Shown: piece by piece, positions 36,424 through 45,681 of the stretch | Position numbering within the stretch: position 1 is the first letter of the stretch | Layout: each line of letters begins with the position of its first letter | Assembly (NCBI RefSeq): GCF_900199635.1 | Contig: NZ_LT962687.1 | Span: 2,480,541-2,544,540 of the forward strand | DNA from: Anaerotruncus massiliensis (ex Togo et al. 2026) | GTDB taxonomy: Bacteria > Bacillota > Clostridia > Oscillospirales > Ruminococcaceae | Direction: 5' to 3' | DNA: 64,000 bases | The notes under the pieces: model-generated | Seen by the model: the letters and a program-made list of their open reading frames with translations, nothing else | Told to the model about the DNA's origin: nothing | Database searches by the model: none | Position numbers and translations under genes: made by a program

Positions 36424-37173
36424 ATGTTGAAGAAGGCGGCTTCCAGAGCGGCGGACGCCCTCTATGAGGGCAAGCTGGAGAAGGCGAAGCTTTTCCGCGT
36501 CGTCAGGGGGATGCAGATGGGCGATATGCTGCCCGTCCAGTTCAACCCTTCCGAGTACCAGATCTCCCGATCGGTCAACCTGAGCAGGAAGCTCTCGATC
36601 GGGAAGGACCAGGATATCGACAAGATGCAGGCGGCGGCCGGCAACTTCGCCACCTTTTCCGCGACCCTCTATTTCGACACCGACACCGACCTGAGCGGCT
36701 TCGACACGGGGAGCCTCTCCTCCGCGCTCAAATCGGTCCTGCTGCCCAATCTCGGCAAGAAACCGACCGAGGTCTGCCAGTCGATCGCCAACATGCTGAA
36801 GTACAACGACGAACAGCACGCCCCCCTCAAGGTGCGCTTCGTGTGGGGGCGGCTCGACTTCATGGGCTACGTGGCCAGCTCCTCCATCAGCTACACCATG
36901 TTCTCGCGGGACGGCACCCCGCTGCGCGCCAAGCTGCAGCTCACCATCGTCGGCGAGGAGACCGAGCTTTTGCAGCGCCGGATGATCCGCACCTTCAGCT
37001 CCCCCAACCGCACCAAGGAGCGAACGCTCACCGAGGGGGACCCCCTCTGGCTGATGGCGCAGCAGGAGTACGACGACCCGGCCATGTGGCGGACGATCGC
37101 CGAGGCCAACGGAATCCTCAATCCCCGGAAGGTTTCCGGGGCGATGCGCCTCAAGGTGCCTTCCATCAAGTGA
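36424..37173 (+). CDS. LysM-type baseplate adaptor protein
   Basis: The 249-residue protein has the contractile-injection tube/LysM adaptor layout. An N-terminal beta domain carries LPVQFNPSEYQISRS and ATLYFDTDTDLSG. A C-terminal LysM-like part contains TEGDPLWLMAQQEYDDPAMWRTIAEANGI. In Afp/PVC this protein (Afp7-like) links tube to hub. It starts 1 bp after the preceding stop. The hub gene follows after 31 bp. Confidence 0.9.
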   Translation: MLKKAASRAADALYEGKLEKAKLFRVVRGMQMGDMLPVQFNPSEYQISRSVNLSRKLSIGKDQDIDKMQAAAGNFATFSATLYFDTDTDLSGFDTGSLSSALKSVLLPNLGKKPTEVCQSIANMLKYNDEQHAPLKVRFVWGRLDFMGYVASSSISYTMFSRDGTPLRAKLQLTIVGEETELLQRRMIRTFSSPNRTKERTLTEGDPLWLMAQQEYDDPAMWRTIAEANGILNPRKVSGAMRLKVPSIK

Positions 37174-37204
37174 GTCCTCTTTTCAGGAAAGGGCGGTGAA
37201 GCAG

Positions 37205-38308
37205 ATGGACCTGATGAAGCAGAGCACGGCCTACGCGCTGCTGAAAAAGAAATACCGGGAATTTGCGGCTCCCACCGTCCGGGTCCTGGTGGAGGGGAGC
37301 GATTTGGGCGAGCGGTACCACGCGGCGCTCAGCAATGTTTCGGTCGAGCTCACGAGCGAATACCCGGCCTCCGGGTGCAGCTTCGACCTGCTCGGGGAGT
37401 ACCGGCCCCCCGACAGCGACTTCGACTCCAAGGGCGCGCTGCGCCTGCTGGAATTGGGCGCCAAGGTGGAGGTGAAGCTCGGCTACATCGCCACGGAGAC
37501 GGTCTTCTACGGCCTCATCACCGGACTGGACTACCGCTTCGACCCCGAGGAGGCACCCGTCGTGCATGTGGAATGCATGGACGCCAAATGCCTGCTCATG
37601 AAGACCCAGCGGCTGGAAATCTTCCGGGAGAAGCGAATCGACCGGGCGGTGCAGGCGCTGCTGGGCGAACAGCCGGTGGGCGGCTACCTCAAGGGCAGGC
37701 AGGTCGATCCGGTCCCCGGGGAGATCAAAATGCTGGCGGCCGGCATGGAGACGAGCTACGACTTCCTCGTGCGCCAGGCGCGCTACGCGGGCTGCGAGTT
37801 CTTCCTGCTGGCGGGCAAGGCGTATTTCCGCAAACGCCCCGCCGCCGGCCAGCCGGTCATGACGGTGAGCCCCGGGGAGGCGCTCCTTTCGGCGGGCCTC
37901 AGCCTGCGGGGCGCGCCGCTGGTCAAAAAGGTGACGGTGGTGGGGATCGATCCCCAGACCGACAGGGAATTTTCCGGCAGCGCCCAGTCCCGCGGGAAGT
38001 TTGGAAAGGGCGCGGCCCCCTCCCGGATGCTCTCGGGCACCGAGCGCGTCTACCTGGACGCGCAGGCCGAGTCGGCCTCCCAGGCGCAGGCCCGCGCCAA
38101 GGCCCTGCTCGGCAGCATCGAGCAGGGCTTCGGGACGCTCGAATGCCGGTGCATCGGCCTGCCGGAACTTGTGCCGGGCCGGGCGGTCCGTGTGAAGGGA
38201 CTCTCCGGGCGAATGGACGGGAGCTTTTACGTGACCGCTGTCCGGCACGCCTTCGACGAGACGGACGGGTACACAACGACGTTTGAAGCGAGGATCAACA
38301 GCCTATGA
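37205..38308 (+). CDS. Baseplate hub protein (gpD / gp27-like)
   Basis: The 367-residue protein resembles the phage late-control gene D / T4 gp27 family, with alternating beta barrels (PTVRVLVEG, KVEVKLGYIATETVFYGLITG), EKRIDRAVQALLGE, a SYDFLVRQARYAGCEFF segment and the C-terminal DGSFYVTAVRHAFDETDGYTT typical of the family. It forms the trimeric hub from which the spike projects. I chose ATG 37205 with AAAGGGCGG upstream. It overlaps the spike gene by 4 bp. Confidence 0.88.
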   Translation: MDLMKQSTAYALLKKKYREFAAPTVRVLVEGSDLGERYHAALSNVSVELTSEYPASGCSFDLLGEYRPPDSDFDSKGALRLLELGAKVEVKLGYIATETVFYGLITGLDYRFDPEEAPVVHVECMDAKCLLMKTQRLEIFREKRIDRAVQALLGEQPVGGYLKGRQVDPVPGEIKMLAAGMETSYDFLVRQARYAGCEFFLLAGKAYFRKRPAAGQPVMTVSPGEALLSAGLSLRGAPLVKKVTVVGIDPQTDREFSGSAQSRGKFGKGAAPSRMLSGTERVYLDAQAESASQAQARAKALLGSIEQGFGTLECRCIGLPELVPGRAVRVKGLSGRMDGSFYVTAVRHAFDETDGYTTTFEARINSL

Positions 38309-39084
38309 ATTCGATTGCGGAACTGCTCGGCGGCGAATACGGCAACGACCGGGCCTTCCTCAGCCCCGGCGGCATGGTCCAGGGGACGGTGACCGACAAC
38401 GCGGAGAGCGGGGAGCCCGGCATGGTCAAGGTGGAATTCACCGCCTGGAAAAGCGGCAAGAACGTCTGCGAATGGATCCCGCTGCTGCGCCCCTACGCGG
38501 GCAAGGACTACGGCAGCTATCTGGTTCCCGAGGTCGGGGACATTGTGCTGGTGGGGTTCATCGGGACCGACTTCAGGCGCCCGGTGGTGCTCGGGAGTCT
38601 CTTCCCCGCCACGGCGCAGATGAAAAGCGACAGCTTCGAGAAGAAGAACACCACCCGCAGGTTCAAGACCAAGGGCGGCGTCGACCTCACCCTCTCGGAC
38701 GCGCAGGGCAAGGCGTCGGTGGAGGCGGTGACGCCGGGCGGACTGCGTCTCGCCCTCGACGATGGGAAGCAGCTCATGACCCTCGCGGACAAGAACGGCC
38801 AGAACCAGCTTTCCATCGACTGCCAGAAGGGCGAGGTAAGCCTTGAGGGCAAGTCGAAGCTCACGATCAAGGCCGGAAGCTGCGAGATCACGATGGACGG
38901 AATGGCGGGCAAGCTGGAACTGAAGGGCGGACAGCTCTCCATCAAGGCCGATATGCAGGCCGAACTGGACGGCGGCCAGAGCCTCGGACTCAAGGGCACC
39001 ATGCTCAAGGCCGAGGGCACGCAGGTGTCCGTTTCGGGCAGCGCCATGACCCAGGTATCCGGCGGCATGGTGAAGCTGGGATAA
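38305..39084 (+). CDS. Spike protein (gpV / VgrG-like, OB fold plus beta-helix)
   Basis: The 259-residue protein starts with a gp5-type OB domain (GMVQGTVTDN, GMVKVEF, PEVGDIVLVGFIGTD, RRPVVLGSLF). A C-terminal repetitive Lys/Gly/Ser-rich beta-helix follows (TIKAGSCEITMDGMAGKLEL and similar strands). It should form the trimeric membrane-piercing spike that carries the PAAR-like tip. No effector extension is visible. It starts by 4-bp overlap with the hub gene. Confidence 0.9.
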   Translation: MNSIAELLGGEYGNDRAFLSPGGMVQGTVTDNAESGEPGMVKVEFTAWKSGKNVCEWIPLLRPYAGKDYGSYLVPEVGDIVLVGFIGTDFRRPVVLGSLFPATAQMKSDSFEKKNTTRRFKTKGGVDLTLSDAQGKASVEAVTPGGLRLALDDGKQLMTLADKNGQNQLSIDCQKGEVSLEGKSKLTIKAGSCEITMDGMAGKLELKGGQLSIKADMQAELDGGQSLGLKGTMLKAEGTQVSVSGSAMTQVSGGMVKLG

Positions 39085-39108
39085 CGCGGAAAGAAAGGGA
39101 GTGCTGAT

Positions 39109-39522
39109 ATGGCCGACACAAGAGGGTTCCTGGGGCGGGGGCTTTGTTTTCCGCCGCGCGTGGACCCGGCCACCGGGCGCTTTTGCATGGTCGACGCGGA
39201 GGAGGACATCCGCCAGTCGATCTATATCATCCTTATGACCCGTATGGGGGAACGCGCGATGCTGCCCGATTTCGGCAGCCGCATCCACGACTACGTGTTC
39301 GAGCTGCCCGACCAGACGGCGGAAAACCTGATCGCCACCGAGATCGTGGACGCGCTCGCACGCTGGGAGCCGCGCATCGTGGACACCGAGGTGGAGGTCG
39401 ACGAGAGCGGCGTCCGCGAGGGCAAGCTCCTCTTCAACATCCGTTACACGGTGCGGGACACCAACAACCCCAACAACCTGGTGTTTCCCTACTATCTCTA
39501 CGAGGGTGTCGGGCAGGACTAA
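39109..39522 (+). CDS. Baseplate protein gp25/gpW-like
   Basis: The 137-residue protein matches the gp25 family: EDIRQSIYIILMTRMGERAM, the conserved LPDFGSRIHDYVFE segment and WEPRIVDTEVEV. It is the core baseplate wedge component that starts sheath polymerisation. ATG 39109 follows AAAGGGAG. Confidence 0.92.
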   Translation: MADTRGFLGRGLCFPPRVDPATGRFCMVDAEEDIRQSIYIILMTRMGERAMLPDFGSRIHDYVFELPDQTAENLIATEIVDALARWEPRIVDTEVEVDESGVREGKLLFNIRYTVRDTNNPNNLVFPYYLYEGVGQD

Positions 39523-39548
39523 GCGCCCAATGAAGGAGGCGACAGATC

Positions 39549-42410
39549 ATGGCAGAACCGAAAACTTCCGGGCGGCCGGCGCTGGCCGCGCTGGCCCGTT
39601 CCTACGTCCCCGAATGGCGCTTCGATGAAAAGAACCCCGACAGCGGTTCGGCGGTCGCGCTGCTGGTGGACGACATGCTTCTGGAGAGCGAAAAGCGCCT
39701 CGGCCGGGCGATCGGCAAATACCGCGTCCAGTACCTGAACCTCTTCGACCGCCTCCGCGAGGAGCCCTCCGAATCGGCCAAGAGCTTCGTGCGCTTCACC
39801 CAGGCGGCGGGGATGGACGACCCGGTCCACGTCCCCAGGGGCACCCGCCTCTACGCCGAGGAAAAGGGCCGGCGGCTCGTCTTCGAAACGACCCACGCCA
39901 TCACCGCCATACAGGCCGAGCTTGTGAGCGTCGCGGTCACCGACGGCGCCACCGACCGGATCGTGCGCCTTCTGGACAAGGGCGCGCCGGGCGCCTCGGA
40001 GGGAAGCTTCACGGCGTTTGACCTCTCGGGCGAAAGCGAGGCGGAGCACCGGCTGCTGCTCGGCTTTGACGGCGCGTTCGACGCGCTGGAGGATCTGGAG
40101 CTCCTACTGCGGGTGCGCACCCCCGATCCCGAAAAGCTGGACGGGGCGATCGAAACGCTCTGCCGGAAGGAGCTGCGCTATTCCCTGCTCGAACCGGAGG
40201 GGGAGCGCGTCTTCCGGACGGTGGAGCGCCAGGGCGACGCCATCCGGCTTTCCCTGCCCGGCTGCACGCCGCAGAAGGTGGAGCTGGGCGGCCGGGAACG
40301 GTACGTGCTCTGCGTGCGCGCGCCCGGCCCGCTGGACCTCGAGCTCTGCGGGGCGCAGCTCTCCTTCGCGGGGGAGGCGCTCCCGCCCGACGAGGTGCGC
40401 TGCGCGGGCGTGACGCAGAACGCCGGGCGCTTTCTGCCCTTCGGCGGGCCGATGGAAATCTACGCCGAGTGCGGCATCGAATGCCGCCAGGCGTTCGCCC
40501 GCCGGGGCGCGCGGGTGGCGATGCGCTTCTCGCTGGGATTCGAGACGGTGGAGCGCAAGCTCCCCGAGGCGGTCAGCGACATCGACTACAAGCTCCTCAT
40601 GAAGGGGCCGCGCGAGGCCCCCAGGCTGGAGCCCATGCAGGTGCGCGCCGACTACGCGCTGTTCGAATACCGCAGCGTCCGCGGCTGGCGCAGGCTTCTG
40701 GAGGAGGAACACGCGGCGCTGCTCTTCAACGGCTCGACCGAGGGCGCGGTGGAGTGCTCCTTCCTGCTCCCCCGCGACATCGCCGAGGAGGACGGGGAAC
40801 CGCGCCTGCGCCTGCGCCTCCTGCGGGCGGACAATCTCTACAGCATGCCCTGCGTGCAGCTCTGCCCGGTGATCACGGGGCTCTCCTTCTCCTACCGGTA
40901 CGAGGAGGACAGCCTGCCGCCCGATTACGCCTGCACCCGCAACAACTTTGAGACGGCGGAGGTCACCGGGGCCATCGCTTCCCGCCGGGCGTTCCCCGTC
41001 TTCTACAACAACGAGTGCGGCCGCACGGCCATGTATCTCGGCTTCGACCTGCCACCGCGCGGAATGCCGCTCTCCCTCTACTTCGAGGTGGAGAACGACG
41101 AGGACGCGGCGCTCGACTACACGGCTGAGTACCTCTCGCCCGACGGCTTTGCACAGCTCCAGGCGGTGGACAACACGGGGGGCCTCCTCTACGCGGGCAC
41201 GCTGCTTTTACCGGTGCCGGACGACATCGTAAAGAAGGAGCTCTTCGGCCGGGAGTGCTGGTGGCTGCGCCTGGTGCTGCGGCGGCAGCCCTCCGGACAG
41301 CTCCCGCTGGTCAGGGAGGTCCTCACCAATATGGCGCGGGTGGAAAACCGGCGCAGCAGCTCGGAGGTCTTCTACCTTGCCGACCCGGACGCGCCGCTGG
41401 GGATCGCGCTGGCGGAGCAGAACCTCGTCTCGCTCGAGGTGTGGGTCAACGAGGAGGACGGCAATCCGGAAAACGCGGAAAACTGGGTGCGCTGGAACCG
41501 GCGGATCGGCCGGGGCCAGCAGGGCCGGTACTGCGGCGTCGACCTGGCCGCGGGCACGGTGGAGTTCGAAAAGAACGCCTTCGCGCCCTACCCCCTCAAG
41601 GAGGGCGGTCCCGCGGTACGGGTGGATTACCGGAGCTACCAGGGCGCGGCGGCCAACGTGGGGCCGGACACGATCACCGTCCTGGAGGAATCGGTCCGCT
41701 ACATCTCCTCCGCCACAAACCCGATGGCGGCCTACGGCGGCTGCGACGGGCATACCGAGGAGGCCTACGCCGCCTCGGTCCGCAACCTGCTGCGCACCCG
41801 GGGGCGGGCGGTCACCGAGCAGGACTTTTTCGACCTCATCTCGAGCGTCAGCTACGGCGTGCGGCGGATCAGGGTGCTGCCGGGCGTCACGCCGCTCGGC
41901 CAGCGGGACGAACGCGCCATCACCGTGGCGCTGCTCATCGAGGAATACGAAAAGGGCGGCCATATCTTTTCGGCGGTGCGGGACACCATCCGCGAAAAGC
42001 TGCTCGCCTCGAGCGGCATCCTGCCCCAGGGGCGGGCGCTGATGCTCTGCCAGCCGCGGTTCGTGCGGTTTTCGGTGCGGGTGTGGCTCGAGTGCGGGCC
42101 GGACGGCGATCCCTACGAGCTCCAGCAGCAGACCCTCGCCGACATCCGCGCCTTCCTCGACCCGCTGACCGGCGGCTACGACGGAGACGGCTGGGAGATC
42201 GGCACGCTGCCCACCCGGCCGCAGCTGCTCGCCTGGCTGGGGCTGCGGCGGCCCGGCATCCTCATCGCGCGGATGGCGCTTTCCGCCCGCAGCCGCGGGC
42301 GGGAATACCCGGTGGACGAAAAGCTGGCCGCCGCCGTGCAAAGCCCCTTCGCCATGGCGGTGAACGGCGAGCACATCGTCTATGTCAATCTGCGGGACCG
42401 CAGGGAATAG
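39549..42410 (+). CDS. Baseplate wedge protein J-like, large copy (Afp11-type)
   Basis: The 953-residue protein is a putative baseplate assembly protein of the gpJ/gp6 class. The N-terminal part has LLESEKRLGRAIGKYRVQYLNLFDRL. A long beta-rich middle follows, with the YYLADPDAP-like and VEVWVNEED segments. The C-terminal third has the J-like core (VRNLLRTRGRAVTEQDF, VSYGVRRIRVLPG, FVRFSVRVWLE). It should form the hexagonal wedge with the next protein. ATG 39549 follows GGAGGCG, and the next gene starts 12 bp after the stop. Confidence 0.85.
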   Translation: MAEPKTSGRPALAALARSYVPEWRFDEKNPDSGSAVALLVDDMLLESEKRLGRAIGKYRVQYLNLFDRLREEPSESAKSFVRFTQAAGMDDPVHVPRGTRLYAEEKGRRLVFETTHAITAIQAELVSVAVTDGATDRIVRLLDKGAPGASEGSFTAFDLSGESEAEHRLLLGFDGAFDALEDLELLLRVRTPDPEKLDGAIETLCRKELRYSLLEPEGERVFRTVERQGDAIRLSLPGCTPQKVELGGRERYVLCVRAPGPLDLELCGAQLSFAGEALPPDEVRCAGVTQNAGRFLPFGGPMEIYAECGIECRQAFARRGARVAMRFSLGFETVERKLPEAVSDIDYKLLMKGPREAPRLEPMQVRADYALFEYRSVRGWRRLLEEEHAALLFNGSTEGAVECSFLLPRDIAEEDGEPRLRLRLLRADNLYSMPCVQLCPVITGLSFSYRYEEDSLPPDYACTRNNFETAEVTGAIASRRAFPVFYNNECGRTAMYLGFDLPPRGMPLSLYFEVENDEDAALDYTAEYLSPDGFAQLQAVDNTGGLLYAGTLLLPVPDDIVKKELFGRECWWLRLVLRRQPSGQLPLVREVLTNMARVENRRSSSEVFYLADPDAPLGIALAEQNLVSLEVWVNEEDGNPENAENWVRWNRRIGRGQQGRYCGVDLAAGTVEFEKNAFAPYPLKEGGPAVRVDYRSYQGAAANVGPDTITVLEESVRYISSATNPMAAYGGCDGHTEEAYAASVRNLLRTRGRAVTEQDFFDLISSVSYGVRRIRVLPGVTPLGQRDERAITVALLIEEYEKGGHIFSAVRDTIREKLLASSGILPQGRALMLCQPRFVRFSVRVWLECGPDGDPYELQQQTLADIRAFLDPLTGGYDGDGWEIGTLPTRPQLLAWLGLRRPGILIARMALSARSRGREYPVDEKLAAAVQSPFAMAVNGEHIVYVNLRDRRE

Positions 42411-42422
42411 GAGGTGTCCGGG

Positions 42423-44507
42423 ATGCTGAATCTGCCCCGGCTGGACGATCTGGACTATCAGAAGCTCTGGGACCGCGCCCGCGCCATGGCGCCGGTGCTG
42501 GCGCCCGAGTGGACCGACCTCAACGACCACGATCCCGGCGTCACGACGCTCCAGGCGTTCGCGTGGCTCTGCGACAGCCTGAACTATTACATCAACGCCA
42601 CCGGCGAGGCCCACCGGCTTGCCTACCTCAAGCTCCTGGGCATCCGCCCCCGCCGCTCCCCCGCGCGCTGCCGCGTGGAATTCCGCGCGCCGTCCGGGGC
42701 CGCGCTCTCCCTGCCCGCCGGGACCCGGCTTCTGGCGGGAGACACGGTCTTTGAGCTGGAGCGGGCGGTCGAGGGCCGCGCCAACCGGCTGATCCGCCTC
42801 TACAGCGAGGAGTCCGGCAGGTGCTACGACCTCGGCCCCTTTGTGGAGGCGGACGGCGGGTTCGCCCCCATCCTAACCGACGAGCCGTCGCGCCCCGCCG
42901 AGGCGTTTTTCGGCTTCGCCGAACCGCTCAGCGGCACGGTGCGGCTGTTTATCCCGGTGGCCGGGACGGGTCGCAACCCCTTCGGGGACGATTTCTCACT
43001 CGTACAGCTCGAGTGGTCCTGCCGGGACGGCGGCGGCTGGCAGCGGGCGGAGGTCCTTTCGGACGAGACCCGCGGACTGCTGCGGAGCGGCTTCCTCACC
43101 CTGCGGCTGTCCGGTGAAACGGCGCTTTATGAAAACGGGCGGCTTGCGCCGGCCCATTACCTGCGCTGCGCCCTCCGGCAGGGCTGCTACGATCGGCGCC
43201 CCCGCGTCGGCCGGGCGGCGGTCTGCTGCGGGACTGCGGTCCAGACGGACACGGCCGCGCACACGGTGGAGCTCCTCTACCGCGGCGAGCCCTCCCTCCC
43301 GGTCGGCTATGCGTTGGAATCGGAGGACCGGGTCTCGGTCGCGGTCCGGGAGCAGGACGAGTGGGTCGTGTGGCGGGACTTCCGCCCCTCCGGGGACGAC
43401 CTCTGCGCGGTGGAGGACGGCGCGGTGCGCTTCCACAAAAAGCGGTTCGGCCGGGTCCCGGCCAAGGGAAGCCGGGTCCTCGTGACCATCGCGCGCCCCG
43501 GCGCGCCGCTGCTGCTCGGGGAGACGGACGGCTGCGCCTCCCGCCGGGTCGCGCTGGACCCGGACGGCCTCTGCCGCCTGCGTCTGGCGCTCTCCCGCAC
43601 CGGCCCGGACGGGCGGCGGGCCTTTGAAATTTACGACGAATGCCCGGACCTTTCCGGCGCGGGCTGCGACGACCGGGTGTTCCAGCTCGACCGCCGCGAG
43701 GGATCGGTCGTCTTTGGGGACGGCGTCCACGGCGTGCAGCCCGAGGCGGGGCTCCTGGTGGAGGCGCTGGAGCTGGCACGCTCCTCCTTCGGCGGGGGCA
43801 ACGTGCTCCGGGGCCAGGTGAACCGGCTGGAGACCCCGGTGGAGGGCGTCACGGCGGAAAACCTGGAGGATGCCGGCGGCGGCGAATACCGCTGCACCTC
43901 GGAGGAGCTGGAGCCGCTGGTGGAGGAGAAGCTGCGCGCGGTGCTCCGGGCGGTCACGGCGGAGGATATCCGCGCGCTGACGCTCGGGACGCCGGGGCTG
44001 CTCATCGAGGACGCGGCGGTCATCCCCATGGCGGACTACTGCGCCGCCGCGGGCGAAGCTCCCCCGCCCGTCAACACCATCCTGATCGCGGTGCGCCCCA
44101 AATCGGAACGGCGGCTCCCCATCCTCAGCGAGGACTATGCGCGGATCATCCGCGCGCACCTCGGCCGCCACCGGATGCTGGCCAACGACCTGCAGGTCCG
44201 TCCGGCCCGCTATGTGGGCGTCGGCGTCTACGGGCGCATCCGCCTGGCCGATCCGGGCAGGGCCGCGGAAGACGGGGTGCTGGAGGCTCTGCGCGTCTGG
44301 ATCGAAAGCGAAAACCCCGTCTTCGGACGCCGGGTGGACTACGGCGGGCTCTTCTCCCGGCTGGAGCTGCTGCCCGCGGTGCGCGCGGTGAGCCAGCTCT
44401 CGCTCGAGTACCTCGGGGAGGGCGGGCGCAAAAACGAGCATGGGGACATCCTGCTGCTTCCCGACTGCCTGGCCTACCTCTGGGAGACGGGGATCGAATT
44501 TGTATAG
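42423..44507 (+). CDS. Baseplate wedge protein J-like, second copy (Afp12-type)
   Basis: The 694-residue protein shares the class features: an N-terminal helical region with LAPEWTDLNDHDPGVTTLQAF, typical of baseplate assembly proteins; a beta-rich centre with FGDGVHGVQP; and a C-terminal LTLGTPGLLIEDAAVIP, ILIAVRPKS, VGVGVYGRIRL core. It is the partner of the 953-residue wedge protein. I preferred ATG 42423, 8 bp after AGGAGG, over the GTG at 42414, which overlaps that site. Confidence 0.85.
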   Translation: MLNLPRLDDLDYQKLWDRARAMAPVLAPEWTDLNDHDPGVTTLQAFAWLCDSLNYYINATGEAHRLAYLKLLGIRPRRSPARCRVEFRAPSGAALSLPAGTRLLAGDTVFELERAVEGRANRLIRLYSEESGRCYDLGPFVEADGGFAPILTDEPSRPAEAFFGFAEPLSGTVRLFIPVAGTGRNPFGDDFSLVQLEWSCRDGGGWQRAEVLSDETRGLLRSGFLTLRLSGETALYENGRLAPAHYLRCALRQGCYDRRPRVGRAAVCCGTAVQTDTAAHTVELLYRGEPSLPVGYALESEDRVSVAVREQDEWVVWRDFRPSGDDLCAVEDGAVRFHKKRFGRVPAKGSRVLVTIARPGAPLLLGETDGCASRRVALDPDGLCRLRLALSRTGPDGRRAFEIYDECPDLSGAGCDDRVFQLDRREGSVVFGDGVHGVQPEAGLLVEALELARSSFGGGNVLRGQVNRLETPVEGVTAENLEDAGGGEYRCTSEELEPLVEEKLRAVLRAVTAEDIRALTLGTPGLLIEDAAVIPMADYCAAAGEAPPPVNTILIAVRPKSERRLPILSEDYARIIRAHLGRHRMLANDLQVRPARYVGVGVYGRIRLADPGRAAEDGVLEALRVWIESENPVFGRRVDYGGLFSRLELLPAVRAVSQLSLEYLGEGGRKNEHGDILLLPDCLAYLWETGIEFV

Positions 44508-44553
44508 GGCGCCCGGCGCCCGCCAAGTCGAATAGGAAAGGGGCGGACGGCAG

Positions 44554-45657
44554 ATGACGGAACCGCTGAAAGCTGTCAATTTTTATAAACGGGACCTCCT
44601 GCGCGGGTGCCCGCACAACCTGAAGGCGGACGGGGAGCTCTTTCTCCATCCCGCGGAGACGGCGAACCCCGCGGCATACGTGACGCGGATGTTCGACACC
44701 CGCGACCCGGACTGCACCTTCAACCGCCTGACGGTGGACGGGGAATTCGAGGGGGTGCGCCTCGAGGTGGTCGTGGCCGCCGCCGACACGCCGGACGCGG
44801 TCGTGGACGACCGGGACGCGGACCTGTCGGAGCTTCTGGCCGACCCCGGCGTCGACCCCGCGCGGAAGCGGGAGCTGCTCTGCGCCCTGCGGCACGTCCG
44901 CGCCGTCGACTGTACCGATCTGCTGCTGCATTCGCTCACCGGGCGGTATGTCTGGATCTACGCGGGCGCCTACCCGGCCGGAGAATGCGACTGGACGCTG
45001 CGGGGGCTGCGGCTCGAATTCCCGCGGGTGAGCTTCACCGGATACTTCCCCGAGATCTACCGGCAGGACGACTTTTTCGACCGCTACATCGCGGTGTTCC
45101 AGTCCCTCTACCTCGACCTCGAGCGCCGCGCGGACGAACTGCCGCATCGCCTCGACTACGAGACGGTCCCGGATGAGGGCCTTCTGGAGCTCGCGGACTG
45201 GCTGGGGCTCTGCTGCGACGGGCTCTTTACCCCGGCGCAGCTGCGGACGATCATCTCCGGCCTCGACCTCTACCAGGGGATGAAGGGCACCCGCGCCGCC
45301 CTCGAGGCGGTGCTGGAGCTCGTATGCGGCGTGCCGCCGCGCATCGTGGAGCGGTTCCAATGGGAGCGCATTCCCCTCCCGCCCGCGCGGCGGGCGCTCT
45401 ACGGGCGGCTCTACGGCGGCGACTCCGGCAGTTTCTGCGTGCTGCTGCCTCCCCTGCCCGGCTTTCCGGAACCCGGGCGGCTCGAACGGCTGATCCGGCT
45501 CTACAGCCCGATCGGCACCCCGCACCGGCTGGTGTTCCTGAACCCGTGCAGCCGCGCGGACGACCACTGTTATCTGGACGGGACCGGCGTGCTGGCCACG
45601 CCCGGTGAGGCGGCCGCGAACGCCGGGACGCTGGATGGATTTATCGCGCTGGGCTGA
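44554..45657 (+). CDS. Tail protein gpI-like
   Basis: The 367-residue protein has a C-terminal half of the P2 gpI-like tail class: ELPHRLDYETVPDEGLLELADWLG, then SGLDLYQGMKGTRAALEAVLELV. The N-terminal half is beta-rich with RLEFPRVSFTGYFPEIYRQDDFFDRY. Such proteins sit at the baseplate rim and carry fibres. No fibre gene follows; the next gene is a DUF4157 protein. ATG 44554 follows AAAGGGGCGG. Confidence 0.85.
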   Translation: MTEPLKAVNFYKRDLLRGCPHNLKADGELFLHPAETANPAAYVTRMFDTRDPDCTFNRLTVDGEFEGVRLEVVVAAADTPDAVVDDRDADLSELLADPGVDPARKRELLCALRHVRAVDCTDLLLHSLTGRYVWIYAGAYPAGECDWTLRGLRLEFPRVSFTGYFPEIYRQDDFFDRYIAVFQSLYLDLERRADELPHRLDYETVPDEGLLELADWLGLCCDGLFTPAQLRTIISGLDLYQGMKGTRAALEAVLELVCGVPPRIVERFQWERIPLPPARRALYGRLYGGDSGSFCVLLPPLPGFPEPGRLERLIRLYSPIGTPHRLVFLNPCSRADDHCYLDGTGVLATPGEAAANAGTLDGFIALG

Positions 45658-45681
45658 TGAATGGAAGGCAGGTGGTCTAGG